DNA of 64,000 bases. It comes from Brucella haematophila (GTDB taxonomy: Bacteria > Pseudomonadota > Alphaproteobacteria > Rhizobiales > Rhizobiaceae). Within the stretch, counting starts at the first letter, position 1, and the number at the start of each line of letters is the position of its first letter. Positions 8,860 through 19,300 of the stretch are shown here, piece after piece. The notes beneath the pieces were generated by a model. It searched no databases. It was not told the origin of the DNA and saw only the letters and a program-made list of their open reading frames with translations. Made by a program: the position numbers and the translations under genes. Location of the stretch: assembly GCF_005938105.1 (NCBI RefSeq), contig NZ_VCPE01000005.1, forward strand, positions 1 through 64,000, written 5' to 3'.

Positions 8860-9536
8860 CGGAAATAATTGATGAGGGCAGTGATACGCTCTTTAATATA
8901 GTCGGTGAACGCGTTGATGCTATTGCGTCCAATCGTCTGCGTGTTTCCATGGTTCGTTTGCGCGTTCTCGCCCGCGCGCGGATTTTCCTTTCGCCATGAC
9001 GACGGCTTCTCGAAACGGCCAGCCCAGATACCGCGACCATTTCTGCGGGCGTCCGCTTCCTCGCGCTCATAATCGCCATAGGCAATCGCCCAACCCTGTT
9101 GGACCATCCAGCTATTCAGATCGGTTTCGCCGAGGTAACAACGCGCCAGATCGCGGCCATAGCGGTCAAAGCCCTCCGTCTCGCACCGAATCGGTGTTCT
9201 TCCGATTCTTGCCCGCAAGAAATTGCGAGCCTCCGTGCCGCAATCGTAATGAATACCGTTCCGCTCGCAGGTCTGCGCCATCTCCGGCGCATCGATGCCC
9301 TTCAGGCGAATATGCACCTTGTTTATAACCACCGTATCCCCATCTATCACATAGACGGGGCCGTCGCGCGTTTCGGTCGGGCGCTTTTCATTCGGCAGGT
9401 ATGAAATACCAACGATAATCGCGGAAAAGAACAATAAAGTCAGTATGATGCTGCGAAATCCTCCCATTCCGCTTCTGCGGTTGCCGGAGGTAAATCGCCT
9501 CTGCGGGCGCCTATAGGGGCGTCGGTATTTGCGCAT
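8856..9536 (-). CDS. Membrane-anchored thermonuclease (SNase-like) protein
   Basis: 226 residues. A basic N-terminus rich in RRPxR is followed by one membrane segment (about residues 28-47, SIILTLLFFSAIIVGISYL), then a staphylococcal-nuclease fold. Active-site elements are VIDGDTV, VHIRLKGIDAPE and the GFDRYGRDLARCYL block. These carry the calcium-binding aspartates and catalytic arginines. The tail (residues 165-226) is low in conservation. The orientation suggests a periplasmic nuclease held in the inner membrane. It forms a two-gene unit with the UDG-family gene through a 4-base overlap. Confidence 0.9.
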   Translation of the reverse strand: MRKYRRPYRRPQRRFTSGNRRSGMGGFRSIILTLLFFSAIIVGISYLPNEKRPTETRDGPVYVIDGDTVVINKVHIRLKGIDAPEMAQTCERNGIHYDCGTEARNFLRARIGRTPIRCETEGFDRYGRDLARCYLGETDLNSWMVQQGWAIAYGDYEREEADARRNGRGIWAGRFEKPSSWRKENPRAGENAQTNHGNTQTIGRNSINAFTDYIKERITALINYFR

Positions 9537-10020
9537 GTGGTCCCGGTTGGTTCCAATCGGTTGTGTGATAGCCGTTCTATTCTAAGCGTCCGCCAGACGG
9601 AAACAATCGCCATCGCTTTGTTCGATGGGTCGCACATTTCGATGAGCAACAACAGTGAGTTTGTTGTCAAACGGCAACAGTCTTTACCGTTACTTTAGGC
9701 TACAAAGAACTACGGTCATTTTTGCCTATTTCCCGCCACAAAGGGGCATCATCCGTCAAGGAAAGGCAGAAGCCGTCAAACAATCAGGAGCGAAGGCTCC
9801 CGCAGGATTAGGCAGGAATGAGCAAGAGCGCGTTGTTGCAGAGCAAACCGATTGCAAGCAAGGGAAACCTTGCCGACGCTGCTCCGATTCCTTCCAATGG
9901 TGGTAAGGCTTTTTTCGGCCAAGATCGGGTCTCAGTCTTGACGAAAAGCGTGGCTATTCTGCCCTCAATGAATTCTTTCTCCACGATTTGTGCCAACTAT
10001 TGTGAAAGACCGGCGTTGTG
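9537..10020. other. Intergenic region upstream of exoR
   Basis: About 480 bases between the divergent nuclease gene and exoR. It probably contains promoters for both, including the segment TTTAGGCTACAAAG around 9690-9710, though none can be assigned firmly. A 67-codon frame in its right half is listed separately. Confidence 0.5.
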
Positions 10021-10021
10021 A
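9818..10021 (+). CDS. Possible leader peptide ahead of exoR
   Basis: A 67-codon open frame starting MSKSALLQSKPIASKGN whose TGA stop overlaps the A of the exoR ATG (GTGATG at 10018-10023). This is the geometry of translational coupling. The ribosome site is poor: AGGA touches the ATG, and a second AGGA lies ten bases upstream. The amino-acid content is unremarkable and no family is recognised. It may be chance in a long leader. Confidence 0.25.
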   Translation: MSKSALLQSKPIASKGNLADAAPIPSNGGKAFFGQDRVSVLTKSVAILPSMNSFSTICANYCERPAL

Positions 10022-10812
10022 TGCGTAGTCGCAGTTTTTCATATCCTGTTATTGCCATGGCTGTTGGTTTGGTCATCGCCTGCAACAGTGCCTTTGCTTT
10101 TGATCTGAACGACGATTCTGAAAAGTCGCGCAGCCCGTTCGAACTCTTCAAGTTCGGCTTCTCCGCTTACAAGAACGGTCACAAGGACGAGGCGATCAAG
10201 GCGCTGCGTTATGCCGCCGAGCGCGGTCATCAGGGTGCAAAGTGGAAACTGGCCCGCATGTATGCCGATGGCGATGGCGTGGCGGAAAATGACTACGAAG
10301 CCTACAAGATTTTCGAAAAGATCGTGCGTGAGGGTTCCGAACCCGGTTCCGAGAACGATTCCTATGTGGCTGATGCGCTCGTTGCGCTCGCCGGATATGT
10401 GAAGCGCGGCATTCCGGGTACGCCGGTGCGTGCGGATATGGGGGTTGCCCGCGATCTTTATGTACAGGCCGCATCGAATTTCGGTGATTCTGCTGCCCAG
10501 TTCGAGCTTGGCAAGATGCTTCTGTCCGGTGAGGGCGGAGAGCGCAATTCGGTTCAGGCGGCGCGCTGGTTCCAGCTGGCTGCGAACAAGGGCAATGTCA
10601 GTGCTCAAGCCATGCTTGGAAACATGCTCTTTCAGGCTGGCAAGACCGTGCGCGGGCTGGCCTTCATGACGGCCGCTTCTGAACGTTGCGCAGCCGAGGA
10701 TTGCACCTGGATACGCGAAATGCAGGAACAGGCTTTCTCGATTGTCGGTGAAGCGGATCGCCGGAACGCTGTCGCTCTTGCCAGCGATATGACCACCAAG
10801 GGCTCGTTCTAA
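10021..10812 (+). CDS. exoR: Exopolysaccharide regulator ExoR, periplasmic Sel1-repeat protein
   Basis: 263 residues, close to Sinorhizobium ExoR (268). It has a Sec signal peptide (SYPVIAMAVGLVIACNSAFA), then SPFELFKFGFSAYKNGHKDEA and Sel1-like/TPR repeats (AAERGHQGAKWKLARMYADG, AASNFGDSAAQFELGKMLLS, AANKGNVSAQAMLGNMLF). In rhizobia and Agrobacterium, periplasmic ExoR binds the sensor ChvG/ExoS and keeps the ChvG-ChvI system off; acid-induced proteolysis relieves it. Brucella has the homologous BvrS-BvrR system. That the protein acts on it here is inference. GTG at 10018 is the alternative start. The gene converges on xthA with a 12-base gap. Confidence 0.9.
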   Translation: MRSRSFSYPVIAMAVGLVIACNSAFAFDLNDDSEKSRSPFELFKFGFSAYKNGHKDEAIKALRYAAERGHQGAKWKLARMYADGDGVAENDYEAYKIFEKIVREGSEPGSENDSYVADALVALAGYVKRGIPGTPVRADMGVARDLYVQAASNFGDSAAQFELGKMLLSGEGGERNSVQAARWFQLAANKGNVSAQAMLGNMLFQAGKTVRGLAFMTAASERCAAEDCTWIREMQEQAFSIVGEADRRNAVALASDMTTKGSF

Positions 10813-10824
10813 GCTTCTTTCGTC

Positions 10825-11607
10825 TTAAACCGACAACGTGACCGTTACCGGTACGTGATCAGACGGCTTTTCCCAGGCACGAACGTGCTTTTCAATATCA
10901 GTCGATACGAAACGGTTGGCCGCTTCTGGCGACAGCATCAGATGATCGATGCGGATGCCATTGTTTTTCTGCCAGGCGCCTGCCTGATAATCCCAGAATG
11001 AATAGATACCGTCATCGTCAGTCGCCGCGCGAATAGCGTCGGTGAAACCGAGATTTTCCAACTTGCGGAACGCCTGTCGGGACTGCGGCTGGAACAATGC
11101 GTCGCCAAGCCATGCCTGCGGGTTCTTCGCATCCTCAGGTTCGGGGATGACGTTGTAGTCGCCAGCCAGCACAAGCGGCTCCTCAAGCGCCAGACGTTCT
11201 TTCGCCCAGGCTTCCAGACGCTGCATCCAGGAGAGCTTGTAGGGAAATTTCTCTGTATCGATCGGGTTGCCGTTCGGCAGATAGAGCGACACGACGCGGA
11301 TGACGCCTTTATCGGTCGAGTAAACGCCCTCGATGAAGCGCGCCTGTTCGTCGCTGTCGTCGCCGGGCAGGCCGCGATTGATCTCGTCGGGTGACTTCTT
11401 GGAAAGAAGCGCGACGCCGTTGAAGCCTTTCTGGCCATGGGTCTCGACGTGATAGCCAAGCGCCTCAAGCTCAAGGCGGGGGAACTGCTCATCCACCGAC
11501 TTGATTTCCTGCAAGCAGGCGATATCCGGCGAAGACTCCTTCAACCAATGCTGAAGGTTCTCGATGCGGGCCTTGACGCCGTTGATGTTCCACGTAGCGA
11601 TCTTCAT
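10825..11607 (-). CDS. xthA: Exodeoxyribonuclease III
   Basis: 260 residues of the EEP (exonuclease-endonuclease-phosphatase) superfamily. It starts MKIATWNINGVKARIEN and has the catalytic CLQEIKS glutamate near residue 36, LAGDYNVIPEP with its Asp/Asn, and the terminal SDHVPVTVTL histidine. It cleaves abasic sites in base-excision repair and degrades duplex 3' ends. It is a single gene convergent with exoR. Confidence 0.95.
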   Translation of the reverse strand: MKIATWNINGVKARIENLQHWLKESSPDIACLQEIKSVDEQFPRLELEALGYHVETHGQKGFNGVALLSKKSPDEINRGLPGDDSDEQARFIEGVYSTDKGVIRVVSLYLPNGNPIDTEKFPYKLSWMQRLEAWAKERLALEEPLVLAGDYNVIPEPEDAKNPQAWLGDALFQPQSRQAFRKLENLGFTDAIRAATDDDGIYSFWDYQAGAWQKNNGIRIDHLMLSPEAANRFVSTDIEKHVRAWEKPSDHVPVTVTLSV

Positions 11608-11763
11608 GGCTCAATGATTAGGCGCTTGAGCGGGTGAGGGCAAGCATGGCGCTGGCCTCATCACAGAAATTGCAGCTTGGCGCATATTTCGATGCTGCGC
11701 GCATTTGTATTGCCGCCCTTGCGTTCCTATCTCGGACTCATTGGAGCCAGACAGGAGATGACA

Positions 11764-12471
11764 ATGTTCGACGCCAAGAAACTTCTCGACCAGTTTTTGG
11801 GATCGCAGGTACCAGGCATGTCGGGGAGTGTGAAGGATAAAGCCGGGCAGGTCGGTGATCTCGCCAAGAAGAACCCGCTTGCCACCGGCGCTATCGCTGC
11901 CGCAGTTCTTGGCACCAAGACGGGTCGCAAGCTGGCCGGTAATGTCGCCACCGTTGGCGGCATCGCAGCCATCGCCGGTCTGGGCTACCTGGCCTACAAG
12001 AACTACAAGTCCGGCCAGTCGCCGCAAACAGCGGAACAGCCGGTCGCCAGGGAGCCGGAGCTTCTTCCGCCTCCACCTGCCGATTCGCCCTTCCACCCGC
12101 AGTCACCGGCCATGAGCAACAGTTTCGCCCTGACGCTGATCCAGGCGATGATCGCCGCAGCCAAGGCAGATGGCCATATCGATGATGCGGAACGCGCGCG
12201 CATCATGGAGAAGCTTCAGATTTCCGGCCTTGATGACGAGGCCGAATCTTTCTTCCAGAAAGAACTGGCAGAGCCGGTCGATCTCGACGCGCTGGTTGCC
12301 GCCGCGCAGACGGAAGAGCAGAAGGTGGAGCTTTACACTGCTTCGCGTCTGGCCATTGATCCTGACACCCGGGCGGAGCGCGGTTATCTCGATATGCTGG
12401 CCGGGCGTCTCGGCCTGCCGGATGCGCTGGTGGACCATATCGATACCACGGTCGCTTCAGTCAAAGTCTGA
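11764..12471 (+). CDS. TerB/DUF533-family protein
   Basis: 235 residues. The N-terminal 40 residues (MFDAKKLLDQFLGSQVPG) are amphipathic. A Gly/Ala-rich hydrophobic stretch (NVATVGGIAAIAGLGYLAY, about 62-80) is a possible membrane or hairpin segment. A Pro-rich linker precedes a TerB-like helical domain (about 120-232) with IQAMIAAAKADGHIDDAERARI. This Asp-containing helix is the usual metal-binding region of TerB folds. The family is widespread but of unknown function. An AGGAG site six bases from this ATG favours it over ATG 11758. Confidence 0.85.
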   Translation: MFDAKKLLDQFLGSQVPGMSGSVKDKAGQVGDLAKKNPLATGAIAAAVLGTKTGRKLAGNVATVGGIAAIAGLGYLAYKNYKSGQSPQTAEQPVAREPELLPPPPADSPFHPQSPAMSNSFALTLIQAMIAAAKADGHIDDAERARIMEKLQISGLDDEAESFFQKELAEPVDLDALVAAAQTEEQKVELYTASRLAIDPDTRAERGYLDMLAGRLGLPDALVDHIDTTVASVKV

Positions 12472-12478
12472 TAAAACA

Positions 12479-12508
12479 AAACCGGCTGCCATGAGGCAGC
12501 CGGTCTAT
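12479..12508 (+). terminator. Terminator between the TerB-like gene and erpA, bidirectional
   Basis: Stem 12481-12490 with 12495-12504 (ACCGGCTGCC/GGCAGCCGGT), ATGA loop, A-rich and T-rich flanks. It serves both converging genes. Confidence 0.8.
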
Positions 12509-12533
12509 TTCAATGCCGTACGTTTCGGTTCGC

Positions 12534-12860
12534 TTAAATTGCGAAGCTCGTGCCGCAGCCGCAAGACGCAGTCGCGTTCGGGTTGCGGATCTGGAACGAC
12601 TGTCCCATCAGATCGTCAACGAAATCGATTTCCGATCCATCCATGTATGGAACCGAGATCGAATCAATCAGAACTTTCGCCCCGAGCTTTTCGATGACGA
12701 TATCGTCATCTGTCTGTTCGTCGACAAGATCGTATTTGTAGGAAAACCCGGAGCAGCCGCCACCTTCGACAGAAACGCGAAGCGCGGTCTTGTCCGGTTC
12801 GGAATTGAGAATTTTAGCGATCCGCTTTGCGGCGGAATCGGAAACGGTAATGCCTGTCAT
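12534..12860 (-). CDS. erpA: Iron-sulfur cluster insertion protein ErpA (A-type carrier)
   Basis: 108 residues with the three invariant cysteines of HesB/IscA proteins: C36 in GGGCSGFSY and C100/C102 in SCGCGTSF. Such carriers pass Fe-S clusters to apo-enzymes, and the name follows the convention for this single alphaproteobacterial A-type protein next to dgt. Choosing ErpA over SufA or IscA rests on neighbourhood, not on sequence alone. It is divergent from dgt. Confidence 0.92.
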   Translation of the reverse strand: MTGITVSDSAAKRIAKILNSEPDKTALRVSVEGGGCSGFSYKYDLVDEQTDDDIVIEKLGAKVLIDSISVPYMDGSEIDFVDDLMGQSFQIRNPNATASCGCGTSFAI

Positions 12861-13024
12861 CGGTCTCGTCCGTTTGCAGTTGCTGGGCCAGAGCGGGATT
12901 TTCCCCGGCTGCCCGTTATCGCAGACTTGCCTTCATATTCCTCTGATAGCTATGAACGCTACCTATAGAAGTCAATGTCAGCATGAACATAGTGTAATCA
13001 TATTACAGTGAAGGATGCATCGCA

Positions 13025-14233
13025 ATGTCGCTGGAAGGAATAGGCTTCGGTTATCGTGAGCGCGCGCCCTATGCCTGCGATCCGATCTCAAGCCGTGGGC
13101 GGCTGGTGCCGGAACCGGAAAGCCCGACGCGCACCCCGTTTCAGCGCGACCGCGACCGCATCATCCATTCCACAGCGTTCCGCCGTCTGAAACACAAGAC
13201 GCAGGTTTTCATCGCGCATGAGGGCGACCATTACCGCACGCGATTGACGCATACGATTGAAGTGGCGCAGATTGCGCGCGCGCTGGCCCGTGCGCTGCGG
13301 CTGGATGAAGATCTCGCCGAAGCCGTCGCGCTGGTGCATGATTTTGGTCACACGCCTTTTGGCCATACCGGCGAGGACGCGCTCAACGAACGCATGAAGG
13401 ATTATGGCGGCTTTGATCACAATGCCCAGTCGCTCCGCATCGTCACCAAGCTTGAACATCGTTATGCGGATTTCGACGGTCTCAATCTGTCCTGGGAAAC
13501 GCTGGAAGGGCTGGTGAAGCACAATGGTCCGCTGGTCGGGCCGTATGCGGTACATTCGGATGAGCCGGTGCCGCAGCCCATCCTCGACTTCAACGAACGC
13601 TACGATCTGGAACTGGGGCGCTTTGCCAGTCTGGAGGCGCAATGCGCGGCGATTGCCGACGACATTGCCTATAACGCCCATGACATTGATGATGGCCTGC
13701 GTGCGGGCCTGCTGACGCTTGAGGCGCTGGATGAAGTGCCCCTGACCAAGCGGCTGCTCGATGTGGTGCGCGGGCGCTATCCCAATCTTGATGCCGTGCG
13801 CACCGGCCATGAACTGGTGCGCAGGCAGATCACCATCATGGTCGAAGATGTTATCGCCGAAGCCCAGCGCCGTCTGGCCGAGGCTCGGCCGCAAAGCATT
13901 GCCGATATCCATGACCAGTCGCAGTCGCTGGTGGCGTTTTCGCCCACGATGCGCGACGAGGAAAAGGTGCTGAAGCGGTTTCTGTTCAAAAACCTCTATT
14001 TCCATAACAGCGTGGTGCTGCGCCGACAGGCGGCAGACAAGATTGTGCAGGACCTGTTCGACGCCTGTTTTGCTGATCCGTCGATCATGCCGCCCGAGTG
14101 GCAATCGGGCTGTGAAACGCTGGATATCCCGTCGCGTGCGCGCCGCGTGGCCGACTATCTGGCGGGTATGACTGATAATTTTGCCGTGCGCGAACACCGA
14201 CGATTGTTTGACCATACCCCCGATTTAGCTTAA
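13025..14233 (+). CDS. dgt: Deoxyguanosinetriphosphate triphosphohydrolase-like protein
   Basis: 402 residues with an HD domain: H76 (THTIEVAQ), H105-D106 ([18 protein letters not shown]) and a distal Asp ([14 protein letters not shown]). This is the metal-dependent dNTPase core. The N-terminal [28 protein letters not shown] block, which contacts nucleotide, is intact. It converts dGTP (or other dNTPs) to nucleoside and triphosphate. The shorter alphaproteobacterial form may differ in specificity from E. coli Dgt. It is followed by argS, the usual order in the group. Confidence 0.93.
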   Translation: MSLEGIGFGYRERAPYACDPISSRGRLVPEPESPTRTPFQRDRDRIIHSTAFRRLKHKTQVFIAHEGDHYRTRLTHTIEVAQIARALARALRLDEDLAEAVALVHDFGHTPFGHTGEDALNERMKDYGGFDHNAQSLRIVTKLEHRYADFDGLNLSWETLEGLVKHNGPLVGPYAVHSDEPVPQPILDFNERYDLELGRFASLEAQCAAIADDIAYNAHDIDDGLRAGLLTLEALDEVPLTKRLLDVVRGRYPNLDAVRTGHELVRRQITIMVEDVIAEAQRRLAEARPQSIADIHDQSQSLVAFSPTMRDEEKVLKRFLFKNLYFHNSVVLRRQAADKIVQDLFDACFADPSIMPPEWQSGCETLDIPSRARRVADYLAGMTDNFAVREHRRLFDHTPDLA

Positions 14234-14354
14234 TCGGAGCCAAACGAAGTGATTGCGAGGCTGAAAGGCCGTCTGCAACACAACTATCTAATAGAACGAG
14301 CCGACTCTGGAATACGCAGTCAAAATTCCAGACGAAAGCCTGACAGGACAGACC

Positions 14355-16112
14355 ATGAATATCTTCGCAGATTTCGACGCACGTATCAAAAAGACGTTGC
14401 AAGATATTGATCTGAAACCGAAAGATGGCGGTGAACTCGATCTTTCGCGCGTTGGTGTCGAGCCCCCGCGCGATGCGACCCATGGCGATATCGCAACCAA
14501 TGCGGCCATGGTTCTTTCCAAGGCTGTCGGTCAGAACCCGCGCGAACTTGCGGTGCGTATCGCCGAAGCCTTGAAGAGTGACGATGATGTCGAAACAGTC
14601 GATGTTGCCGGTCCGGGCTTCATCAATCTGCGTCTGAAGGCCAGCTACTGGCAGCGCGAGCTTGCCGCGATGCTGAATGAAGGCACGGATTTCGGTCGTT
14701 CCAAGCTTGGCGCGGGCAACAAGGTCAATGTCGAATATGTTTCGGCCAATCCGACCGGCCCGATGCATGTCGGTCACTGCCGCGGCGCCGTTGTTGGTGA
14801 TGTGCTGGCCAACCTGCTGAAATTCGCAGGCTACGACGTCGTCAAGGAATATTACATCAACGATGCGGGCTCGCAGATCGATGTGCTCGCAAGCTCCGTC
14901 ATGCTGCGTTATCGCGAAGCGCTGGGCGAAATTATCGGTGAAATCCCGGCTGGCCTCTATCCGGGCGACTATCTCGTGCCGGTGGGGCAGGCGCTCGCCA
15001 AGGAATATGGCACGAAGCTTCTGGAAATGCCGGAAGCTGAAGCGATGGCTATCGTCAAGGAAACCACCATCAAGGCTATGATGGCGATGATCCGCGCCGA
15101 TCTCGAAGCGCTGAACGTCCATCACGATGTGTTCTATTCCGAACGTCAGCTGCATGCCGATCATGCCCGTGCGATTCGCAATGCAATCAACGATCTGACG
15201 CTGAAGGGCCATGTCTATAAGGGCAAGATTCCTCCCCCGAAGGGCCAGCTGCCGGAAGATTGGGAAGATCGCGAACAGACCCTGTTCCGCTCGACGGAAG
15301 TGGGTGACGATATCGATCGTCCTCTGATGAAGTCTGACGGTGCATTCACCTATTTTGCGGCCGACGTTGCCTATTTCAAGGACAAGTACGACCGCGGCTT
15401 CAACGAGATGATTTACGTGCTGGGCGCCGATCATGGTGGTTATGTGAAGCGTCTTGAAGCCGTCGCACGCGCTGTCTCGGATGGCAAGGCCAAGCTCACC
15501 GTGCTGCTCTGCCAGCTGGTAAAGCTCTTCCGCGACGGCGAGCCGGTGCGTATGTCGAAGCGTTCGGGCGAATTCATCACATTGCGCGATGTGGTCGACG
15601 AAGTGGGCCGCGATCCGGTGCGTTTCATGATGCTTTACCGGAAAAACGATGCGCCGCTCGATTTCGATTTTGCGAAAGTCACCGAACAGTCCAAGGACAA
15701 TCCGGTGTTCTACGTGCAGTACGCTTCTGCGCGTTCGCACTCGGTTTTCCGTCAGGCTGCCGACCAGCTGGGTCTTACCGATCTGGATCGTGTCGCTATG
15801 GCCGCACAGTTCGACAAGCTGACCGACGAGAGCGAAATTGCACTGGTTCGCAAGCTTGCAGAATATCCGCGTCTGATCGAAGCGGCGGCGATCCATCAGG
15901 AGCCGCATCGTCTTGCTTTTTACCTGTTTGACCTTGCCAGCGCGTTCCATTCGCAATGGAATAAGGGCACAGAGAACCCGGACTTACGTTTTATTAAGGT
16001 TAACGATCCAGACTTGTCTCTAGCCAGGCTAGGGCTGGTACAGGTTGTTTCCGATGTTCTGACGTCCGGATTGACGATCATCGGGGCTGATGCTCCGACG
16101 GAAATGCGCTAG
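14355..16112 (+). CDS. argS: Arginyl-tRNA synthetase
   Basis: 585 residues, class I synthetase. The N-terminal tRNA-binding domain is followed by the HIGH-like HVGH in [15 protein letters not shown] (about residues 132-145). The KMSKS-like loop is RMSKRSGE (about 399-406). The C-terminal anticodon-binding helical domain ends [17 protein letters not shown]. It charges tRNA-Arg. The long open frame on the opposite strand is a codon-bias shadow. Confidence 0.97.
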   Translation: MNIFADFDARIKKTLQDIDLKPKDGGELDLSRVGVEPPRDATHGDIATNAAMVLSKAVGQNPRELAVRIAEALKSDDDVETVDVAGPGFINLRLKASYWQRELAAMLNEGTDFGRSKLGAGNKVNVEYVSANPTGPMHVGHCRGAVVGDVLANLLKFAGYDVVKEYYINDAGSQIDVLASSVMLRYREALGEIIGEIPAGLYPGDYLVPVGQALAKEYGTKLLEMPEAEAMAIVKETTIKAMMAMIRADLEALNVHHDVFYSERQLHADHARAIRNAINDLTLKGHVYKGKIPPPKGQLPEDWEDREQTLFRSTEVGDDIDRPLMKSDGAFTYFAADVAYFKDKYDRGFNEMIYVLGADHGGYVKRLEAVARAVSDGKAKLTVLLCQLVKLFRDGEPVRMSKRSGEFITLRDVVDEVGRDPVRFMMLYRKNDAPLDFDFAKVTEQSKDNPVFYVQYASARSHSVFRQAADQLGLTDLDRVAMAAQFDKLTDESEIALVRKLAEYPRLIEAAAIHQEPHRLAFYLFDLASAFHSQWNKGTENPDLRFIKVNDPDLSLARLGLVQVVSDVLTSGLTIIGADAPTEMR

Positions 16113-16185
16113 GATTGATCGACTGACTGGGAGCTTGTTAAGTCAAGCGAAGCTCTCAAAAGCAGCAGATCAAGTCTAAAAAGAG

Positions 16186-16231
16186 AAGACCGGGATGAAC
16201 CGAAGGTGTTGGTTTATCCCGTTCTGGTCTT
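16186..16231 (+). terminator. Hairpin after argS, possible terminator
   Basis: GGGATGAACC (16192-16201) pairs with GGTTTATCCC (16211-16220), extended by AAGACC/GGTCTT outer arms with a bulge. Only a short T run follows, so termination is uncertain. Confidence 0.4.
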
Positions 16232-16333
16232 TCGGCGCAGGAAACTACCGTCAACTTTTGCCCACATTGCCTCGCTAATAAGCAATGTAAAGTGACGTCT
16301 TGCGGCGTCCAGGGTTTGAGTTAGGAACACACC

Positions 16334-19300
16334 ATGACGGACAGCAGTGCAAATCCCCGTAATTACGGCGAGCGTCCGCTGCACGAAGACGATCCGCTGA
16401 TGGAACTGTCGCGAATCGTGGACTTTGGCACGCCTCAAGGTGATCATTCCGCTTGGAACGAGCGCCAATCTCATGACCGGCCCGAGCCTGACTTTGATTC
16501 GGCGCTTGACCTTGAACGCGAGCTTCTCGGCGGTTTCGACGATTATGCGCAGCCAGCAAGCCACAGCCAGCCTGTCGAGCCTGAGCCGGAAGTCGCTCAG
16601 GATCAGCGCTATAGCGAGCAGTATTATCGCGGCGCAGAACCGCTGGTGCACGAAGAGGACCTTGCTTCTGCTCTGGAAGAAGAACTCGACCTGCATCTGG
16701 ACAATGGAACATCCGTTCCTGCGCCCGAGCTGGACGACTTCGAAGACGTCGAACGCACCGAGCCTGTTCAGCAGTTCGACTATGCTGATTATTCGAGCGC
16801 ACGCGATTCGTATGGTGACCCTTACGCGGCAGCGCAAAGCTCGGCTTATGACAATCACGAATCGCCGGATAGCGCGCAGGGCGGCCATGCAGCCGACCAT
16901 GGCGCATACGATCCGACGATCTATCAGCCGGCTATCGAGCCGCACGAAGAATCCTATCTGACGCAGACCGCGCAAAGCCGTGACTGGAATGTGCAGGCCG
17001 TTGAGCCTGCAACGCCGTCTTATGGCGCCGAGCCTGCACATCAGTCCATGTCACTTGAGGACGAGCTGGAAAACTTGCTGTTCGGTGACGAGCCGCAGCC
17101 AGCTTCCGCGAACGACAGCGCCTATGGCTATCAGCCGGAGCCGGTATCCTATGCGCCACAGGCCGCTGCCTACGAACCCGAACAGGCCGTATCCTACGCG
17201 AGTGCATCGGACCATGCCTATGCGGCAGAGGAAGAGCCTGAGCCGGCATTTGACGATTTCCAGCTGGATGAACTGCATCTGGACGAGCAAGCCTTTGAAC
17301 AGCCGCACCAGCCTGTAGAAGCTGCTGCGCCTGCTCAGGAAGCGGTCGCTCGGACAGAACCATCCGGCTATCCCTATTACACTCGTGGCAATTTCGCTTC
17401 AGGCGTTGTCGCGCAGATTCCAACAGCAACCGCCCAGGCTGCGAGTGAGGCGGAAGCGCCTTACGCTGCTTCCAGCGCGTTCGTTGGTTCGGAACAGGCT
17501 TCGAACGAAGTTGCAGCGCAGGACGACGACTTCTCCTTCGACGATGATTTCTCATTTGATGCCGCTGCATTTTCCGCAACGACAGCAGCGGAAGGCACGG
17601 ACGACGATCTGTCGGATCTCGATGAGCTGAGCCTGAGCGAAGACGACTTCGGTTTCGAGCCTTCCGGTGATTACTCCGAATCGGAAGTCCTCAAGGCGAC
17701 CGACGAAGAGTTGCTTGGCGGCGATGATTTCTTCAACGAAGACGATCTCGACCTGCATGATGACAACAGTGCAGCCATAGCTGCGCCTGCCTACGCTCAT
17801 GCGGTGCTTTCAGATGAGGATTATCGCCCGACCACATCGATGCCGCATTTTGCAACTGCTCAGCAGGCTGCCAGTGCACCCGCACCAGACGTGGAAACGC
17901 TGAGCGTTGCCGAAAACAAGGTTGAGCAGACGCATTCCCTCGATCTGCCGGAAGTCAATTACGGTGAAGAGGAAACCGCTGCCGGTCGTGGCGATCTCGA
18001 AGCTGAATTTGCCGAGGTCTTCAACACAGTCGGCGTCGATGAGCTGAACACGCCATCGGAAGCGCAGAGCGAAGCCGACAAGGCCTTCGAAGATATCTTC
18101 CGTGAAAGCGCATCCAGCTATCTGCCGAATGCCGGTGTTGCCGCAGGTGCCACCGCGGCGGGCCTTGGTGCAGCCGTTGCCGCTGCTGCAACCTCCTATG
18201 GTCGCCCGCAGCCGCGCCAGACTGGCGATTATAATGCGGGCGAGCAGGCCGGCAGCGAAGATGATTTCTACAATCATTGGGCTGCCCAGGGCGCGCAGAC
18301 CGTCGAAGGCGGCGATTATGGCGCGCGTGCCGCCATGCAGCCGGAAGACGATCTTGGCAAAGCGTCGGAAGCCTATCGCAATCGCCCGGTTCGCGGTCGT
18401 CGCGGCCTGATTCTGGCCAGTGTTGCCGGTGCTGTCGTATTGCTTGGCGGTATCGGTTATCACTTCATGGGCGGCGGTTCGCAGGAGCCGGTCGTCATTC
18501 ATGCCGACAACCAGCCGATCAAGATGCAGCCGGAAAACCCCGGCGGCGCGACAGTCCCGAATCAGGACAAGGCGGTCTATGACCGTGTCGCCGGTACGTT
18601 GCCGAACAATCCGGAACAGAAGTCACTGATCACCTCGGGTGAAGAGCCAGTCGATATTTCCGGCACGGACGACAATGAAGCCATGTCCGATACGCCGGAT
18701 TCGTCGGCCGAAAATGGTCAGGCCAATACGGTTGCTCAGAATGGACAGAACGCGCAGGAAAGTGCGCCTTTGATCCAGCCGCGCGAAGTTGAAACCATGA
18801 TTGTTCGCCCGGATGGCACGATCATGCAGCCGGAACGCGCTCCGGAACCGGCTGCGCCGCAGACGGCCAACAACGCTGCGGCGCAGCCATCCGCTCCGGC
18901 TGGTGGTGATGAAATCGCGGCAATCGCTTCGGGTAGTGCTTTGCCAGCACCTTCCGCAACTGCACCGCAGGCCCAGCAGCCAGCAGCACAAGCGCCTGTC
19001 GCTCAGGCACCGGCTGCGGAAACGCCGCGCCTTCCGGCACGTGCTCCGGTTGTTCCTTCGCGTCCGGCTGAACAGCCGGTAAACATAGTCGGCAACGTTC
19101 CGCAGCGTACGCAGACCGCAGCGCCTGCTGCTGCTGCTCCGGCTGCCAATCAGCAGGTTGCATCGGCTGCCGGTGGAGCGGCAGGTGCAGGTGGATATTT
19201 CATCCAGATTGCATCGCAGCCTTCCGCTGAACTGGCGCAGAAGTCCTATGCCAACATGGCGCAGAAATATGCCAATGTGATCGGCGGACGCGGCGTGGAT

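Noticed and set aside
14085-15956. 623-codon open frame on the minus strand
   Set aside because: It is antisense to argS, whose class I synthetase motifs are clear. Composition is that of a codon-bias shadow (R, H and Q rich) with no domain.
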